This document shows positions 1 through 6,824 of a stretch of 11,409 nucleotides of DNA, piece after piece; position 1 is the stretch's first letter, and each line of letters opens with the position of its first letter. The stretch covers positions 1-11,409 of the forward strand of contig JAHIKO010000058.1 in the NCBI GenBank assembly GCA_018897535.1. Reading direction: 5' to 3'. Both the position numbers and the translations under genes were made by a program. The notes beneath the pieces were generated by a model, which saw only the letters and a list, made by a program, of their open reading frames with translations, searched no databases and was not told the DNA's origin. This DNA comes from Candidatus Dependentiae bacterium. GTDB taxonomy: Bacteria; Babelota; Babeliae; Babelales; UASB340.

Positions 1-510
1 GTTTTTGCTGATACTGCAAATAATTCTACATTAATATCAATCGATAGTTTGACAGTTTTACAAAAATCAAAAGAAGGAAAAGTTTTAGCAGAAAAGTTAC
101 AAAAGGATATTGAAGTTTTCCAAAAAGAAGTTCAATCGGCTCAAAAAAAAGTAGCAGAGTTGCAAGAAAATATTCAAAAACAGGCTAAAGTTTTAAGCAA
201 AGAAGCATTGATGGAAAAGGGTGAAGAACTTGCAAATGCGAAAAAAAGAGCAGAAAGAGAATTGGGCGATAAAGATGAAACTTTAAAAATAAAAGTACAA
301 AGAGAACAAACAGCTTTGCGTGACAAACAATTAAAAGTTGCAAAAGGTTGTTTTGATAAAAATGGTTGGGGAATGGCTATAGATGTTAATACTCCCGGGG
401 TTCTTTTTGTTAATAAAGCAATAGATAAAACAGAAGAAGTTTTAAAAGAAGTAGATTGCGCATACGAAAAAGAATTGGCAAATAAAACGAAAACAATTAA
501 GGCTGCTTAA
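1..510 (+). CDS. Skp/OmpH-family periplasmic chaperone, 5' end missing
   Basis: The frame is open from base 1, so the start codon and most of the signal peptide lie outside the window; 169 residues are visible. The first residues, VFAD, look like the end of a signal peptide with cleavage after FA. Next comes a short beta segment (TLISIDSLTVLQ), the usual Skp opening, then a long charged helical region rich in K, E, Q and A that fits the two coiled-coil tentacles of the Skp trimer. The last third returns to a beta-like segment (GVLFVNKAIDKTEEVLK), matching the family ending in which a strand precedes a 'D.T.EVL' helix. Skp-type proteins hold unfolded outer-membrane proteins in the periplasm. 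The stop codon overlaps the lpxD start by one base, and skp-lpxD neighbours are a classic Gram-negative arrangement. A TTG at 49 could be read as a start but would remove conserved N-terminal residues. Family assignment is good; the exact gene name is less sure. Confidence 0.8.
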   Translation, partial: VFADTANNSTLISIDSLTVLQKSKEGKVLAEKLQKDIEVFQKEVQSAQKKVAELQENIQKQAKVLSKEALMEKGEELANAKKRAERELGDKDETLKIKVQREQTALRDKQLKVAKGCFDKNGWGMAIDVNTPGVLFVNKAIDKTEEVLKEVDCAYEKELANKTKTIKAA

Positions 511-1532
511 TGCAAATTAATTTAAGTTTAGAACAAGTAAGAAATATCATCGGAGCTGAATCAGGCTCCGATGATTCTTTTTTAGTCGAAAATATTACAT
601 CTTTGGAAAATGCTACAGAAAAAGATATTGCAGTAATTTTAGATCTTGGATCAGAGTCTGTATTTTCAGGTGTTGACGTTGATAAAATAAAAAACAGTAA
701 AGCCGGGATTATATTGGCATCTAAAGAAATTGTTCCTGGAAAAAAATATTTATTAACTAAAGATAGTTTGGATTCTTTTACTAAAATAATAAATTTTTCA
801 AACAAAAATATAAAATCTGAAAATCCTGAAATATCTGAAAATGTAATAATTGGCCAACATAGTACTGTTGGTGATAATTCAAAAATTGCACAAGACTCAA
901 TAATTGATTCAAATGTTTTTATTGGCAAAAATGTTTTTATTGGTAAAAATGTAAAAATATATTCCGGCGCAAAAATTTTGGATAATTGTATTATTGGTGA
1001 TAATTGTATTATTCATGCCAATGCTGTTATAGGATCCGATGGATTTGGTTACAGTATTACAAAAACCGGTCTTTCAAAAATACCGCAAATAGGAATAGTT
1101 AAAATTGGAAATAACGTAGAGATTGGTGCGTGTACCACAGTAGATAGAGCGTCTTTCGAGGCTACAATTATTTCAGATGGTTGTAAAATTGATAATTTGG
1201 TACACATTGCTCACAATGTAATTGTGGGACCACACACTGTAATTTTGGCTCAGACCGGAATAGCTGGAAGTGTAAAAATTGGAGCCGGGTGTCAAATTGG
1301 TGGCCAAGTTGCAATTCGAGATCATATAAAAATTGGTAATAATGTAAAAATAGTTTCCAAATCAGGTGTAATGAATGATCTTTTGGATGGACAAACTGTT
1401 GCGGGAATTCCTGCTATAAAATTTTCTGAATGGAAACGTTTGATTGTGATTTCTTCAAAATTACCGGAATATTTAAAATTATTTAAAGAAAGAGAGAAAA
1501 AAAATAGTTTTTGGTCAAAAATTTTTAAATAA
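510..1532 (+). CDS. lpxD: UDP-3-O-acylglucosamine N-acyltransferase LpxD
   Basis: Third acyltransfer step of lipid A synthesis: moves a 3-hydroxyacyl chain from acyl carrier protein to the 2-amino group of UDP-3-O-acylglucosamine in the cytoplasm. The 340 residues match the family length. Residues 1 to about 105 form the uridine-binding N-terminal domain. Residues about 109-300 are left-handed parallel beta-helix hexapeptide repeats (NVIIGQ, NVFIGK twice, NCIIGD, NVEIGA, and so on). The family block IPQIGIVKIGNNVEIGACTT at 191-210 leads into VDRA (211-214). NLVHIAHNVIVG at 229-240 carries the expected catalytic histidine (H235). The C-terminal helix, about 306-335, has the family spacing after GIPA. 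Translation starts at an ATG overlapping the preceding stop (TAATG), suggesting coupling with skp. Its presence implies an outer membrane with lipid A. Near-certain. Confidence 0.96.
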   Translation: MQINLSLEQVRNIIGAESGSDDSFLVENITSLENATEKDIAVILDLGSESVFSGVDVDKIKNSKAGIILASKEIVPGKKYLLTKDSLDSFTKIINFSNKNIKSENPEISENVIIGQHSTVGDNSKIAQDSIIDSNVFIGKNVFIGKNVKIYSGAKILDNCIIGDNCIIHANAVIGSDGFGYSITKTGLSKIPQIGIVKIGNNVEIGACTTVDRASFEATIISDGCKIDNLVHIAHNVIVGPHTVILAQTGIAGSVKIGAGCQIGGQVAIRDHIKIGNNVKIVSKSGVMNDLLDGQTVAGIPAIKFSEWKRLIVISSKLPEYLKLFKEREKKNSFWSKIFK

Positions 1533-1549
1533 TATTAATTGATAAAAAT

Positions 1550-1554
1550 GGGAG
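1550..1554 (+). promoter_or_regulatory. Shine-Dalgarno site deciding the prs start
   Basis: GGGAG lies 8 bases before TTG 1563. No comparable site precedes the in-frame alternatives ATG 1548 or TTG 1539. The TTG also puts the first residues (NFEIITLNNS) where PRPP synthases normally begin, so 1563 is the favoured start. Confidence 0.45.
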
Positions 1555-1562
1555 TTGTTATT

Positions 1563-2501
1563 TTGAATTTTGAAATTATAACGTTAAATAATTCTAATTT
1601 TGTAATAAATTTAGAAAAGATTATAAATAAAAAAGTTATAAAATTTGATTCAGATATTTTTGCAGATTCTGAAATTTGCATAAAATGGCAAAATTTATCA
1701 TTTATTAAAAAGCAAATTTTTATTGTTCATCAATTTTCTTTTGAAACAAAATCCATAAACGATCAGATTATAGAACTTTTATTATTGTCTGATTTGGCAA
1801 AAAAAATGGGCGCAGAGAAAATTTTTGTCATATTGCCATACTATCCATATTCTAGGCACGATAAATCATTTGATAAAAAATTAAATGGACCGGTGTTTTT
1901 ATTTGATAAATTATTTAAAGCTTGCGGGATAGATGAAATAATAACTTTTGAATTGCATAATTCTTTGGTAAAAAATAATTTTTTAGTAAAAACACAAGAA
2001 GTAAATCTAATTAATTTTGGCGTTGATTTTTTTAATAAAAATAAAAATATAGTATTCGATGATATTAACGTTTGTTTTTTATCTCCTGATCAAGGTCGAG
2101 CTGAATCAATAAAGCAAATTGCTCAATTTGCCGGTGTTGATTTTGCATATGTAAAAAAAGAGAGAATAAAAAAAGATTTTGCCGTATCGCGTGAGTTAAT
2201 TGGAGATGTTAAAAATAAAAATGTGATAATTATTGATGATATTATTGATACCGGAAATACGGCGATTGGTGCTTGTGAAATTGCTATGAATAATGGAGCA
2301 AAACAAGTTTTAGGTTTTTTTGCACATGCAGTACTTTCAAAAGATTGTATTAAAAAATTGAATGATTCAAAATTTAAACATATTTTTATAACAGATACGG
2401 TTTTGACTGAAGGCAAACTTAGTTTGACTGATAAAATAACACAAACAACTTTAGCTTATGAGCTTGGTGATTTTTTGAAAAAAAATTATTTTAATTATTA
2501 G
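1563..2501 (+). CDS. prs: Ribose-phosphate pyrophosphokinase (PRPP synthase), divergent
   Basis: Makes 5-phosphoribosyl diphosphate from ribose 5-phosphate and ATP for nucleotide, NAD, His and Trp pathways. From the TTG at 1563 it has 312 residues, close to the usual length of about 315. Recognisable landmarks in order: YPYSRHDK (94-101), equivalent to the ATP-binding RQD region; ELH (130-132), equivalent to the metal-binding DLH; SPDQG (174-178); KKER (198-201), where the Lys and second Arg of the catalytic flexible loop are kept; IGDVKNKNVIIIDDIIDTGNT (213-233), the ribose-5-phosphate loop. Departures from the canonical enzyme are RQD to RHD, DLH to ELH and DTGGT to DTGNT, so it belongs to a divergent branch. 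An upstream ATG (1548) would add five residues and a TTG (1539) eight, but neither has a ribosome binding site. It follows lpxD by 30 bases and precedes pth by 7, so co-transcription is likely. Confidence 0.88.
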   Translation: MNFEIITLNNSNFVINLEKIINKKVIKFDSDIFADSEICIKWQNLSFIKKQIFIVHQFSFETKSINDQIIELLLLSDLAKKMGAEKIFVILPYYPYSRHDKSFDKKLNGPVFLFDKLFKACGIDEIITFELHNSLVKNNFLVKTQEVNLINFGVDFFNKNKNIVFDDINVCFLSPDQGRAESIKQIAQFAGVDFAYVKKERIKKDFAVSRELIGDVKNKNVIIIDDIIDTGNTAIGACEIAMNNGAKQVLGFFAHAVLSKDCIKKLNDSKFKHIFITDTVLTEGKLSLTDKITQTTLAYELGDFLKKNYFNY

Positions 2502-2508
2502 GTTTTTC

Positions 2509-3048
2509 ATGGATTTTAATATTAAAAATATAAAAGTAATTATAGGTCTTGGTAATCCGGGCATAAAATATTACAGGAATAGACATAGCATAGGATTTCG
2601 GATACTTGATAAAATTGCTCAAAATTATTCTGTAAATTGGCATATTTTAGATATTGCAGAAGAAACAAAAATTTCAATTACGGTTGATGAAAATATTTAT
2701 TCTATAATTTTAATCAAACCTCAAACTTTTATGAATGCTTCCGGTAATGTTATTCCAAATTTACAAAAAAAAGGTATTAAGCCTGAAAATATTTTAGTGG
2801 TTCATGATGAACTAGAAAAAAGCTTTGGTAATATCAGTTTAAAATTTGATGGAAGTGCTCGTGGCCACAACGGTCTTAAATCTATAATAAATGGTGTAGG
2901 ATCGGCATTTTGGCGTTTGCGCTTTGGGGTCGGTAGGCCGGAAAATGACGATGTATCGACTTATGTACTTTCTAACTTTTCTAATGATGAAGAAATTAAA
3001 ATTCAGACTTTAATTGATGAAGCTATAACTAAAATTTTTGGGGTTTAA
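2509..3048 (+). CDS. pth: Peptidyl-tRNA hydrolase
   Basis: Cleaves the ester bond of peptidyl-tRNAs released from stalled ribosomes, recycling tRNA. The 179 residues are slightly below the usual 185-195. Active-site landmarks are all present: GLGNPG (13-18, Asn16), RHSIGF (25-30, catalytic His26), TFMNASG (73-79, Asn76), VVHDELE (97-103, Asp100) and GHNGLKSI (119-126, Asn121), followed by the RLRFGVGRP block (136-144). The residue after the catalytic His is Ser rather than the common Asn (RHNAG becomes RHSIG), while the His itself is intact. The start ATG is 7 bases after the prs stop; no strong Shine-Dalgarno is visible, so translational coupling with prs is plausible. The C-terminus ends shortly after the final helix. 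Near-certain. Confidence 0.95.
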   Translation: MDFNIKNIKVIIGLGNPGIKYYRNRHSIGFRILDKIAQNYSVNWHILDIAEETKISITVDENIYSIILIKPQTFMNASGNVIPNLQKKGIKPENILVVHDELEKSFGNISLKFDGSARGHNGLKSIINGVGSAFWRLRFGVGRPENDDVSTYVLSNFSNDEEIKIQTLIDEAITKIFGV

Positions 3049-3138
3049 GATAATCTGATTTTTATTTCTGGAAGAATATTTTTTTTTTAGTTTTCTTATT
3101 TTATTTTTTTTATTTAAAATAACACTCCATAAGTTGTG

Positions 3139-3163
3139 AATTTGAATTTCTTTCAAATTTTTT
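3139..3163 (+). terminator. Weak candidate terminator downstream of pth
   Basis: AATTTGAA (3139-3146), a 5-base loop and TTCAAATT (3152-3159) form a perfect 8-bp stem followed by four T. The stem has only two G-C pairs and the T-run is broken by GC, so it would be weak. It lies 91 bases after pth and 35 bases before nrdG. It could instead be a random feature of a very AT-rich gap. Confidence 0.22.
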
Positions 3164-3193
3164 GCTTTTAATTTTTTTTATTAAGGGGGAAAT

Positions 3194-3646
3194 ATGTATG
3201 GGTATGTCGTATCTACAGTCACATCTTTTATAGATGTACCCGGAAAAATATCTTTATCGATATTTTTTTCCGGATGCAGTATCAGATGCCATGATTGCCA
3301 TAATAAAAAATTATGGAATTTAGATAGTGGAAAACTTACGGGTGCTGACAGTTTAATTGAAAAAATTAAACTAAATACGTTAATTGATTATGTAGCTTTT
3401 ATGGGTGGTGAACCAACAGATCAAATGGAATTTTTAATACATATATGTAAACGAATTAAAGATGAAATAAAATTACCAATAGCTCTTTATACAGGTAGAG
3501 AATTTGAAGTTTTACCTAAACAATTAACGGATTTAATTGATTTAATAATTTGTGGGCCATATAAAAAAGAAATGCATGTTGGTGGTTGGCCGGCATCATC
3601 TAATCAACGAATATTTACAAAAAGGGGTGAACAATGGAATTGTTAA
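3194..3646 (+). CDS. nrdG: Anaerobic ribonucleotide reductase activating protein
   Basis: Radical SAM activase that installs the glycyl radical on NrdD using a [4Fe-4S] cluster and S-adenosylmethionine. It has 150 residues, typical of short NrdG proteins. The cluster motif CxxxCxxC is C28-S-I-R-C32-H-D-C35, directly after FFSG. GGEPTDQ (71-77) is the SAM-contacting GGE motif. The C-terminal half (LPIALYTGREFE and DLIICGPYKKE) matches the rest of the small barrel. The start ATG has an excellent ribosome binding site, a run of five G (3185-3189) four bases upstream. The 3' end overlaps nrdD by 13 bases, so the two are translated together. It is the first gene after a T-rich 145-bp gap, so a promoter probably lies there, though no convincing -35/-10 pair was found. 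A class III enzyme implies dNTP synthesis without oxygen. Confidence 0.93.
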   Translation: MYGYVVSTVTSFIDVPGKISLSIFFSGCSIRCHDCHNKKLWNLDSGKLTGADSLIEKIKLNTLIDYVAFMGGEPTDQMEFLIHICKRIKDEIKLPIALYTGREFEVLPKQLTDLIDLIICGPYKKEMHVGGWPASSNQRIFTKRGEQWNC

Positions 3647-5565
3647 ATAATTTTTCTAAGTTTTGTTCTGAATTTAAAGAACTTTATTCAAAAATAGATC
3701 CAAATATTTTGGATTTTGAGGGAATATCTCAGGAAAAATTGGATGTTTCCGTAATGGCAGATAAATATTTTAAAGAAAGAGTTTCAGATTTTTCTGTTGA
3801 TGATAATGCAAATCATTTGCAAGATGGTAGATCTCGGGGTAATTATATTTCAGAGGTTGCAAAAAGTAGTCTTAAAATCATAGGATATCATGATCTTTAT
3901 GTATTGCTTTTAGATGAATATGGAAAAGATAGGGCTGATAAAATAATGAAAGCTGTATGGGATGGTGATCTGTATTTTCATGACAGTACGGCAATTCAAG
4001 TTCCATACTGTTGGGCATATTCAACAGAATTTTTATTACACAAAGGTAATTTTTGGGGACAACTAAAATCTTTTATTCCAAAAAGAGCTCGTTCTTTTAT
4101 TGATCAAGTTAAAGAGGTAACAATTGAGCTTGCACAAGAGGTAGCCGGAGCTGTGGCTATAGGTGATCTGTTTATTAATTATTCTTATTTTATTAAAAAA
4201 GAGAATTTGGATATAAGTAATATCGATGTTAGAAAAGAGATAGAAAACGATTTTCAATCGCTTGTTCATACATTAAATAAAAAATTAAGGCCATCACATC
4301 AATCTCCATTTTCTAATATTTCCATATTTGATAAACCAAATTTAAAAATATTATTTGGACAAATAATATTTCCGGATGGAAGTAAACCTGATTTTGATTT
4401 GATTTGGGAAATACAAAAAATATTTGTTGATTGGTTTTATAAGGGTGATCCTTTTACCGGGTTGCCTTATAGATTTCCTGTAGTTACGCTAAATTTACGC
4501 ACAGATGATAATGGTGAAGTTTTAGACAAAGTAGCTCTTGAATATTTTTCAAAAGTAAATTTGGAAAAAGCAGCTTTTAATATTTATATTTCCTCCGGAA
4601 ATAAAATAGCAAGTTGCTGTAGACTAACAAATGATCTTGATCTTGCAGGAATTGATAGTTTTGGAAACGGTGGAATATCTCTGGGTTCTCATAGAGTTGT
4701 TACAATTAATTTAGCCCGTTTAGGATTTAGGGCAAATTCTTATGAAGAATTAATTGAACTTCTAAAAGAGCAATTGGATATGGCAAAAGATTCATTAAAT
4801 GTTCATAGAGAGTTACTCAAAAAACGCTATGAACAAGGATTTTTGCCATTTGTTAAATTTGGAATTATACATCTTGAAAGATTATTTAGTACTTTTGGAA
4901 TAAGTGGTGTTTATGAATGTGTTGAACAACTTGGTTATTCAATCTCTACTCAAGATGGTAAAAATATAGCATTTGATTTACTTTCTTACATTAAAAATTA
5001 TGCAACTGAATGTGCTAAATCTACAGGTAATTCTTTTAATATAGAACAAGTTCCTGCTGAAAGTTTGGCTGTAAAATTTGCACAAAAAGATCAATATCTT
5101 TACGGTATGGATTATGAAATTTACTCAAATCAATTTATACCGTTGTGGGTTGATTATGATATTGTAGATAGAATTAAGCTTGACGGTGCTTTTTCCAAAG
5201 TTCTTACAGGTGGAGGAATTTCGCATCTTAATGTTGGCGAAAAATTAACTTCTCCTGAACAAATGACCAGATTAATAACTTATGCAATTAAATCCGGATG
5301 TGAACATTTTGCAGTAAATTATAACTATTGTCAGTGTACAAATGATCATATTACAATTTCAGGCCCGGTACAAAAATGTCCTATTTGTTCTGCTGATATT
5401 AAGGAACAGTATACAAGAATTATTGGTTATTTTACGCCTGTTTCTGCATGGAATAAGGGGCGTAGAAATGAGCATGGTAAACGTGTGTTTAAGAGTAATC
5501 ATGTAAAAGTTGAAGCTGAAATGTTAAATAAATCGATTACGGATTCTGATTCCATTCAAGTTTAG
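3634..5565 (+). CDS. nrdD: Anaerobic (class III) ribonucleoside-triphosphate reductase, catalytic subunit
   Basis: Glycyl-radical enzyme reducing ribonucleoside triphosphates to dNTPs; partner of the overlapping NrdG. It has 643 residues. GLPYRFPVVTLNL (276-288) precedes the thiyl-radical region ASCCRLTND (326-334; Cys328/Cys329). FNIEQVPAES (468-477) is the conserved loop before the C-terminal domain. The C-terminal zinc-type site is C566-x-C568 and C582-x-x-C585; the usual pattern is CxxC twice, so the first half is compressed. RIIGYF (595-600) contains the glycyl-radical Gly598, followed by WNKGRRNEHGKRV (606-618). The N-terminus is short: only about 40 residues precede the reductase core, so a full ATP-cone allosteric domain is absent. 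The SCCR type of active site resembles, from memory, the Thermotoga-like non-formate subgroup. A GGGG run (3624-3627) sits 6 bases upstream of the ATG inside nrdG. Confidence 0.93.
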   Translation: MELLNNFSKFCSEFKELYSKIDPNILDFEGISQEKLDVSVMADKYFKERVSDFSVDDNANHLQDGRSRGNYISEVAKSSLKIIGYHDLYVLLLDEYGKDRADKIMKAVWDGDLYFHDSTAIQVPYCWAYSTEFLLHKGNFWGQLKSFIPKRARSFIDQVKEVTIELAQEVAGAVAIGDLFINYSYFIKKENLDISNIDVRKEIENDFQSLVHTLNKKLRPSHQSPFSNISIFDKPNLKILFGQIIFPDGSKPDFDLIWEIQKIFVDWFYKGDPFTGLPYRFPVVTLNLRTDDNGEVLDKVALEYFSKVNLEKAAFNIYISSGNKIASCCRLTNDLDLAGIDSFGNGGISLGSHRVVTINLARLGFRANSYEELIELLKEQLDMAKDSLNVHRELLKKRYEQGFLPFVKFGIIHLERLFSTFGISGVYECVEQLGYSISTQDGKNIAFDLLSYIKNYATECAKSTGNSFNIEQVPAESLAVKFAQKDQYLYGMDYEIYSNQFIPLWVDYDIVDRIKLDGAFSKVLTGGGISHLNVGEKLTSPEQMTRLITYAIKSGCEHFAVNYNYCQCTNDHITISGPVQKCPICSADIKEQYTRIIGYFTPVSAWNKGRRNEHGKRVFKSNHVKVEAEMLNKSITDSDSIQV

Positions 5566-5587
5566 TTTTATAAAAATATTAACTTAA

Positions 5588-5630
5588 TAATTAAAAGAGG
5601 CTCCAATAAAACGGAGCCTATCTTTAATTA
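5588..5630. terminator. Bidirectional intrinsic terminator between nrdD and the kinase gene
   Basis: AGGCTCC (5598-5604), an 8-base loop and GGAGCCT (5613-5619) form a perfect 7-bp GC-rich stem. It is extended outward by TAATTAAAAG (5588-5597) against CTTTAATTA (5622-5630) with small bulges. A/T-rich flanks give a U-tract on either strand, suiting its position between convergent nrdD and the kinase gene. Confidence 0.85.
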
Positions 5631-5632
5631 TT

Positions 5633-6691
5633 TTAATTTTCTAATTCTTTAAAAACGTTATCCAAATAATCGCAAACCCATTCAATATCAGGTCTATCTT
5701 CAGGTTCTTGTGCCCAGCATTTTTCTATTAGATTATTTAAAATTGAATTTTCATCTTCATATAGAATTGGTCGCCATTCATAATTTATTAAATACGAAAC
5801 AAATTGGTTTAGCTGCATTGTTGTATTTAAATTTTTACCATTTTTTTCTAGGTAATCACTAAATTCATCATCTAAGATATTCCTTTTATACATTACTAGA
5901 TACATTAAGTATGCGAATGCATAAATATCATCTTTTAAAGTTGTTATAGGTTCTTGAATTTTTTTTATTATTTGTGTATAGATATTTGGAGAGATATATA
6001 AAAAAGTACCAGGTATTTTATTCAAATTTAAAGTACAAGATTTTGTCTCCGGATCAACATATTTTGAAAGTGAAAAATCACACAATTTTGCAGTAATATT
6101 TTTATTTTCATCTTCAAATATTAAAATATTTTCAATTTTTAAATCTCTGTGCAAAATATTATTTTCATGTAAATCTTTTATTCCATAGGCAATATCTTTA
6201 ATAATTTTTATTTTATTTATTAGATTTATTTCATTTGATCCTAAATATGCAAATAAATCTTCTTTTGCTTTTTCTAAAACCAAAATATGCGATTTCTTTT
6301 TATGTCTTAATAATTGAACTATATTTTTCTTGCCTTTTAAGCGCTCTAGAACACTTAATTCTTGACTATGTTTTTTTTCGATATTTTCATTATCATATTT
6401 ATTATTTTTAAAATTTAAAAGTACTTTTTGTGGATCTATCACAATATCAATTTTTGTTCTATAACCGGATTCTTCATTGTCATCCGGAATTAATTTAATT
6501 TTAAGTTTTGGAGTAGGCTCATAATTACTTTGTAAATATATATTCTTTTCAGAACCTTCTACAATTAGTTCATAAGGTTCATTTTTGTAAGATATTTTCT
6601 TAGGCGTAATATTTAGTGGATATAGATAATTTTGTGATGTATTTATTAAAAAAAATAGAGTCAAAAGCAGTCTTAGAAGAAGTTTATTCAT
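5633..6691 (-). CDS. Exported eukaryotic-like Ser/Thr protein kinase
   Basis: 352 residues: an export signal, a region with no recognised domain, then a kinase fold. The N-terminus MNKLLLRLLLTLFFLI is a basic start plus hydrophobic core, a signal peptide or anchor without a clear AxA cleavage site. No clear glycine-rich loop is visible; Lys95 is the best guess for the ATP-binding Lys and Glu111 for its partner. The catalytic core is clear: HRDLKIEN (181-188) with Asp183, Lys185 and Asn188; DFS (205-207) in place of DFG; GTFLYISPN (228-236) in place of GT.xYxAPE; DDIYAFA (254-260); and CWAQEPEDRPD (325-335) with the structural Arg333. This is Ser/Thr or TKL-like rather than histidine kinase. 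It is convergent with nrdD, divergent from uvrB, and probably single-gene. A five-G ribosome binding site lies 4 bases before the ATG. Export in a host-associated bacterium suggests a host-directed effector, which is inference; the odd N-lobe and DFS/SPN could also mean a pseudokinase. Confidence 0.85.
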   Translation of the reverse strand: MNKLLLRLLLTLFFLINTSQNYLYPLNITPKKISYKNEPYELIVEGSEKNIYLQSNYEPTPKLKIKLIPDDNEESGYRTKIDIVIDPQKVLLNFKNNKYDNENIEKKHSQELSVLERLKGKKNIVQLLRHKKKSHILVLEKAKEDLFAYLGSNEINLINKIKIIKDIAYGIKDLHENNILHRDLKIENILIFEDENKNITAKLCDFSLSKYVDPETKSCTLNLNKIPGTFLYISPNIYTQIIKKIQEPITTLKDDIYAFAYLMYLVMYKRNILDDEFSDYLEKNGKNLNTTMQLNQFVSYLINYEWRPILYEDENSILNNLIEKCWAQEPEDRPDIEWVCDYLDNVFKELEN

Positions 6692-6728
6692 ATTTCCCCC
6701 TTATTTTTAGCCTCAAGAACCATGGTAT

Positions 6729-6756
6729 TTTATAAAATTGCGATTTCATAAGTAAA
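6729..6756 (-). promoter_or_regulatory. Candidate sigma-70 type promoter of the kinase gene
   Basis: On the - strand, TTTACT (6756-6751) is followed by a 16-base spacer and TATAAA (6734-6729). The transcript would start near 6722, giving a leader of about 30 bases with the GGGGG ribosome binding site. In DNA this AT-rich such matches arise often, so confidence is limited. Confidence 0.35.
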
Positions 6757-6773
6757 GATTTTTAAATATCTTT
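6754..6773. promoter_or_regulatory. 20-bp near-perfect palindrome between kinase gene and uvrB
   Basis: AAAGAT (6754-6759) and ATCTTT (6768-6773) flank a centred TTTAAA (6761-6766). Only the pair 6760/6767 fails to match, so 9 of 10 pairs are complementary. It overlaps the candidate -35 of the kinase gene, which is where a repressor operator could sit, but no regulator is known to match it. Confidence 0.3.
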
Positions 6774-6780
6774 TAATTAT

Positions 6781-6824
6781 ATGGCTTTTTTCAAACCATT
6801 TTTTTTGGGTTAATATAAAGCCAT
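6781..6824 (+). promoter_or_regulatory. uvrB leader hairpin covering the start codon
   Basis: ATGGCTTT (6781-6788) is exactly complementary to AAAGCCAT (6817-6824), which includes the first two bases of the uvrB ATG. In the same register AACC (6794-6797) pairs with GGTT (6808-6811), leaving a 5x5 internal loop (with a possible single pair) and a 10-base apical loop. If transcription begins upstream of 6781, the start codon would be folded into a stem. Confidence 0.4.

Noticed and set aside
497..928. Long open frame antisense to lpxD (and similar ones antisense to prs, nrdD and uvrB)
   Set aside because: Each lies opposite a clearly conserved protein, has a low-complexity hydrophobic or Ser/Ile-rich translation, and shows no recognisable motif or ribosome binding site.
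931..966. Tandem DNA repeat in lpxD (NVFIGK twice)
   Set aside because: It is part of the normal left-handed beta-helix hexapeptide pattern of LpxD, not an independent repeat element.
3122..3138. Possible NrdR-type box upstream of nrdG (ACACT...TTGTG)
   Set aside because: The CAC and GTG halves are 10 bases apart instead of 8, the central bases do not fit the NrdR consensus, and no second tandem box is present.
6692..6822. LexA/SOS box upstream of uvrB
   Set aside because: No CTGT-N8-ACAG or GAAC-N4-GTTC pattern is present on either strand in the intergenic region.
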